5,705 nucleotides of DNA from Selenomonadales bacterium. Its GTDB lineage: Bacteria > Bacillota > Negativicutes > RGIG982. The position numbers and the translations under genes are program-made. The stretch lies in the NCBI GenBank assembly GCA_017390595.1, contig JAFPBC010000280.1, forward strand, positions 1 to 5,705. Direction: 5' to 3'. Positions 4,622-5,705 of the stretch are shown here, piece after piece. Position 1 is the first letter of the stretch. Each line of letters starts with the position of its first letter. The notes under the pieces are model-generated. The model saw only the letters and a list, made by a program, of their open reading frames with translations, did no database searches and was not told the DNA's origin.

Positions 4622-5705
4622 ATGGGTTACGAAAAATTTACACAGCGTTCGCTCGCTGTTATACAAGAAGCACAGCAGGTCGCTGCGCTGCATTATCATC
4701 AGGAGATCACGACGCGTCATTTGATGCTCGCGCTTGCGCGTGAGACGGACGGCATTTTGGGTGCGGTGTTCGCACAGTCGAATGTCGATTGCAAGTTGCT
4801 CACGGCAAAGCTGGAGCAGCTTCTTAAGCAACAGCCGTCGGTACGCGGCCAAGAGAGCGGTCTTCGCATGAATTCGGCGATGATACGCGTATTGGCGAAG
4901 GCGGAGAGTCTCGCACAACAGATGAAGGACGAATATATCAGCGTAGAGCATCTCTTGCTCTCTGTAATGGAGGACGGCGACCACGATGTCGTGAAGCTGT
5001 GCGGTGAGTTCGGCTTGACTCGCGATATGGTACAGCGCTCTGTATCGCAGTTCCGTCAAGGCAAAAATGTGACGAGCGATAATCCCGACGAAGAACGTCA
5101 AGTGCTGGCGAAGTATGGACGCGACTTGACGATGCAGGCAAAAAGCGGTAAGCTCGATCCCGTTATCGGTCGCGACGAAGAGATCCGTCGTACGATCGAG
5201 ATCTTGTCGCGTCGCACGAAGAATAATCCTGTACTCATCGGGGAACCGGGCGTCGGTAAGACGGCGATCGTCGAAGGTCTGGCGCGCCGTATCGTCGCAG
5301 GTGATGTGCCCGAATCGCTCAAAAACAAAACGCTCTATTCGCTCGACCTCAGCGCACTCGTCGCAGGCGCGAAGTTCCGCGGCGAATTTGAAGAGCGTCT
5401 CAAAAACGTCCTCAACGAAGTGGCAAAATCGGAAGGTCAGATACTCCTCTTTATCGACGAGCTTCATACGGTCGTCGGTGCAGGTGCGTCGGAAGGCGCG
5501 ATGGATGCGGGCAATATCTTAAAACCGATGCTCGCGCGTGGTGAGCTCCGTTGCATTGGTGCGACGACGCTCAACGAATATCGCAAATATATCGAAAAAG
5601 ACTCGGCGCTCGAACGTCGTTTCCAACCTGTGCTGGTCGATCAGCCCGATGTAGAAGATACCATCTCTATCTTACGCGGTCTTAAAGAACGTTACGAAGT
5701 CCATC
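4622..5705 (+). CDS. clpB: ClpB chaperone, N-terminal 361 residues (runs off the window)
   Basis: ClpB is the hexameric AAA+ disaggregase that threads aggregated proteins through its pore and works with DnaK in the cytoplasm. The visible part contains the double Clp-N repeat (about 3-75 and 80-145), the linker with KYGRDLT (164-170), and most of the first ATPase domain. Walker A is GEPGVGKT (207-214), Walker B is ILLFIDE (274-280) with catalytic E280, pore loop 1 is GAKFRGEFEERL (249-260) with aromatic F252, sensor 1 is CIGATT (311-316), and the arginine-finger pair R332/R333 lies in LERRFQ. E. coli ClpB has Tyr at the pore position; Phe keeps the aromatic grip. The sequence KDSALERRFQPVLVDQP and the overall spacing favour ClpB over ClpC or ClpA, but the diagnostic coiled-coil M domain lies beyond the window. 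AAGGAGGG (4607-4614) sits 7 nt before the start. The gene stands alone behind its own promoter. Confidence 0.95.
   Translation, partial: MGYEKFTQRSLAVIQEAQQVAALHYHQEITTRHLMLALARETDGILGAVFAQSNVDCKLLTAKLEQLLKQQPSVRGQESGLRMNSAMIRVLAKAESLAQQMKDEYISVEHLLLSVMEDGDHDVVKLCGEFGLTRDMVQRSVSQFRQGKNVTSDNPDEERQVLAKYGRDLTMQAKSGKLDPVIGRDEEIRRTIEILSRRTKNNPVLIGEPGVGKTAIVEGLARRIVAGDVPESLKNKTLYSLDLSALVAGAKFRGEFEERLKNVLNEVAKSEGQILLFIDELHTVVGAGASEGAMDAGNILKPMLARGELRCIGATTLNEYRKYIEKDSALERRFQPVLVDQPDVEDTISILRGLKERYEVH

Noticed and set aside
4598..5467. Long minus-strand open frame opposite clpB
   Set aside because: It lies wholly opposite conserved ClpB domains, and no family features are visible in the translation.

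Overview
The window carries six protein-coding genes on about 5.7 kb; the first and the last are cut by the window edges. Strong AGGAGG-type ribosome sites, compact Rho-independent terminators and TTGAC(A/G)/TATAAT-like promoters point to a Firmicutes-type bacterium. The coding style (moderate to high GC in genes, AT-rich spacers), the split UxaA-type dehydratase and the OFA-family transporter fit an anaerobe of the Negativicutes (Selenomonas-like). That placement is inference, not proof.

Layout. Positions 1-354 (minus strand) hold the 5' part of a pentapeptide-repeat protein gene. After an AT-rich divergent spacer with several small inverted repeats, 658-2120 (plus) is a two-gene operon for a split UxaA/altronate-dehydratase-type enzyme: a 100-aa SAF-domain subunit and a 386-aa catalytic subunit joined by a TAATG overlap. 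A strong terminator follows at 2129-2163. A separate promoter then drives a 198-aa YqaA/DedA-like membrane protein (2310-2906). Next comes a promoter, a leader that I read as a ZTP (pfl-motif) riboswitch ending in a terminator (2969-3065), and a 403-aa major facilitator of the oxalate/formate antiporter (OFA) family (3121-4332), with its own terminator at 4344-4375. Finally, a promoter overlapped by tandem GTCAAA heptads and a roughly 115-nt leader precede the start of clpB (4622 to the window end).

How it works together. The most informative unit is the riboswitch-transporter pair. ZTP/ZMP accumulates when 10-formyl-tetrahydrofolate runs short. An ON-switch of this class ahead of a formate/oxalate-family transporter would link one-carbon starvation to carboxylate (perhaps formate) transport. 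The other genes look like independent transcription units: carboxylate/sugar-acid dehydration, an envelope membrane protein, and protein disaggregation. The clpB promoter shows CtsR-like half-sites in an unusual spacing and no CIRCE element.
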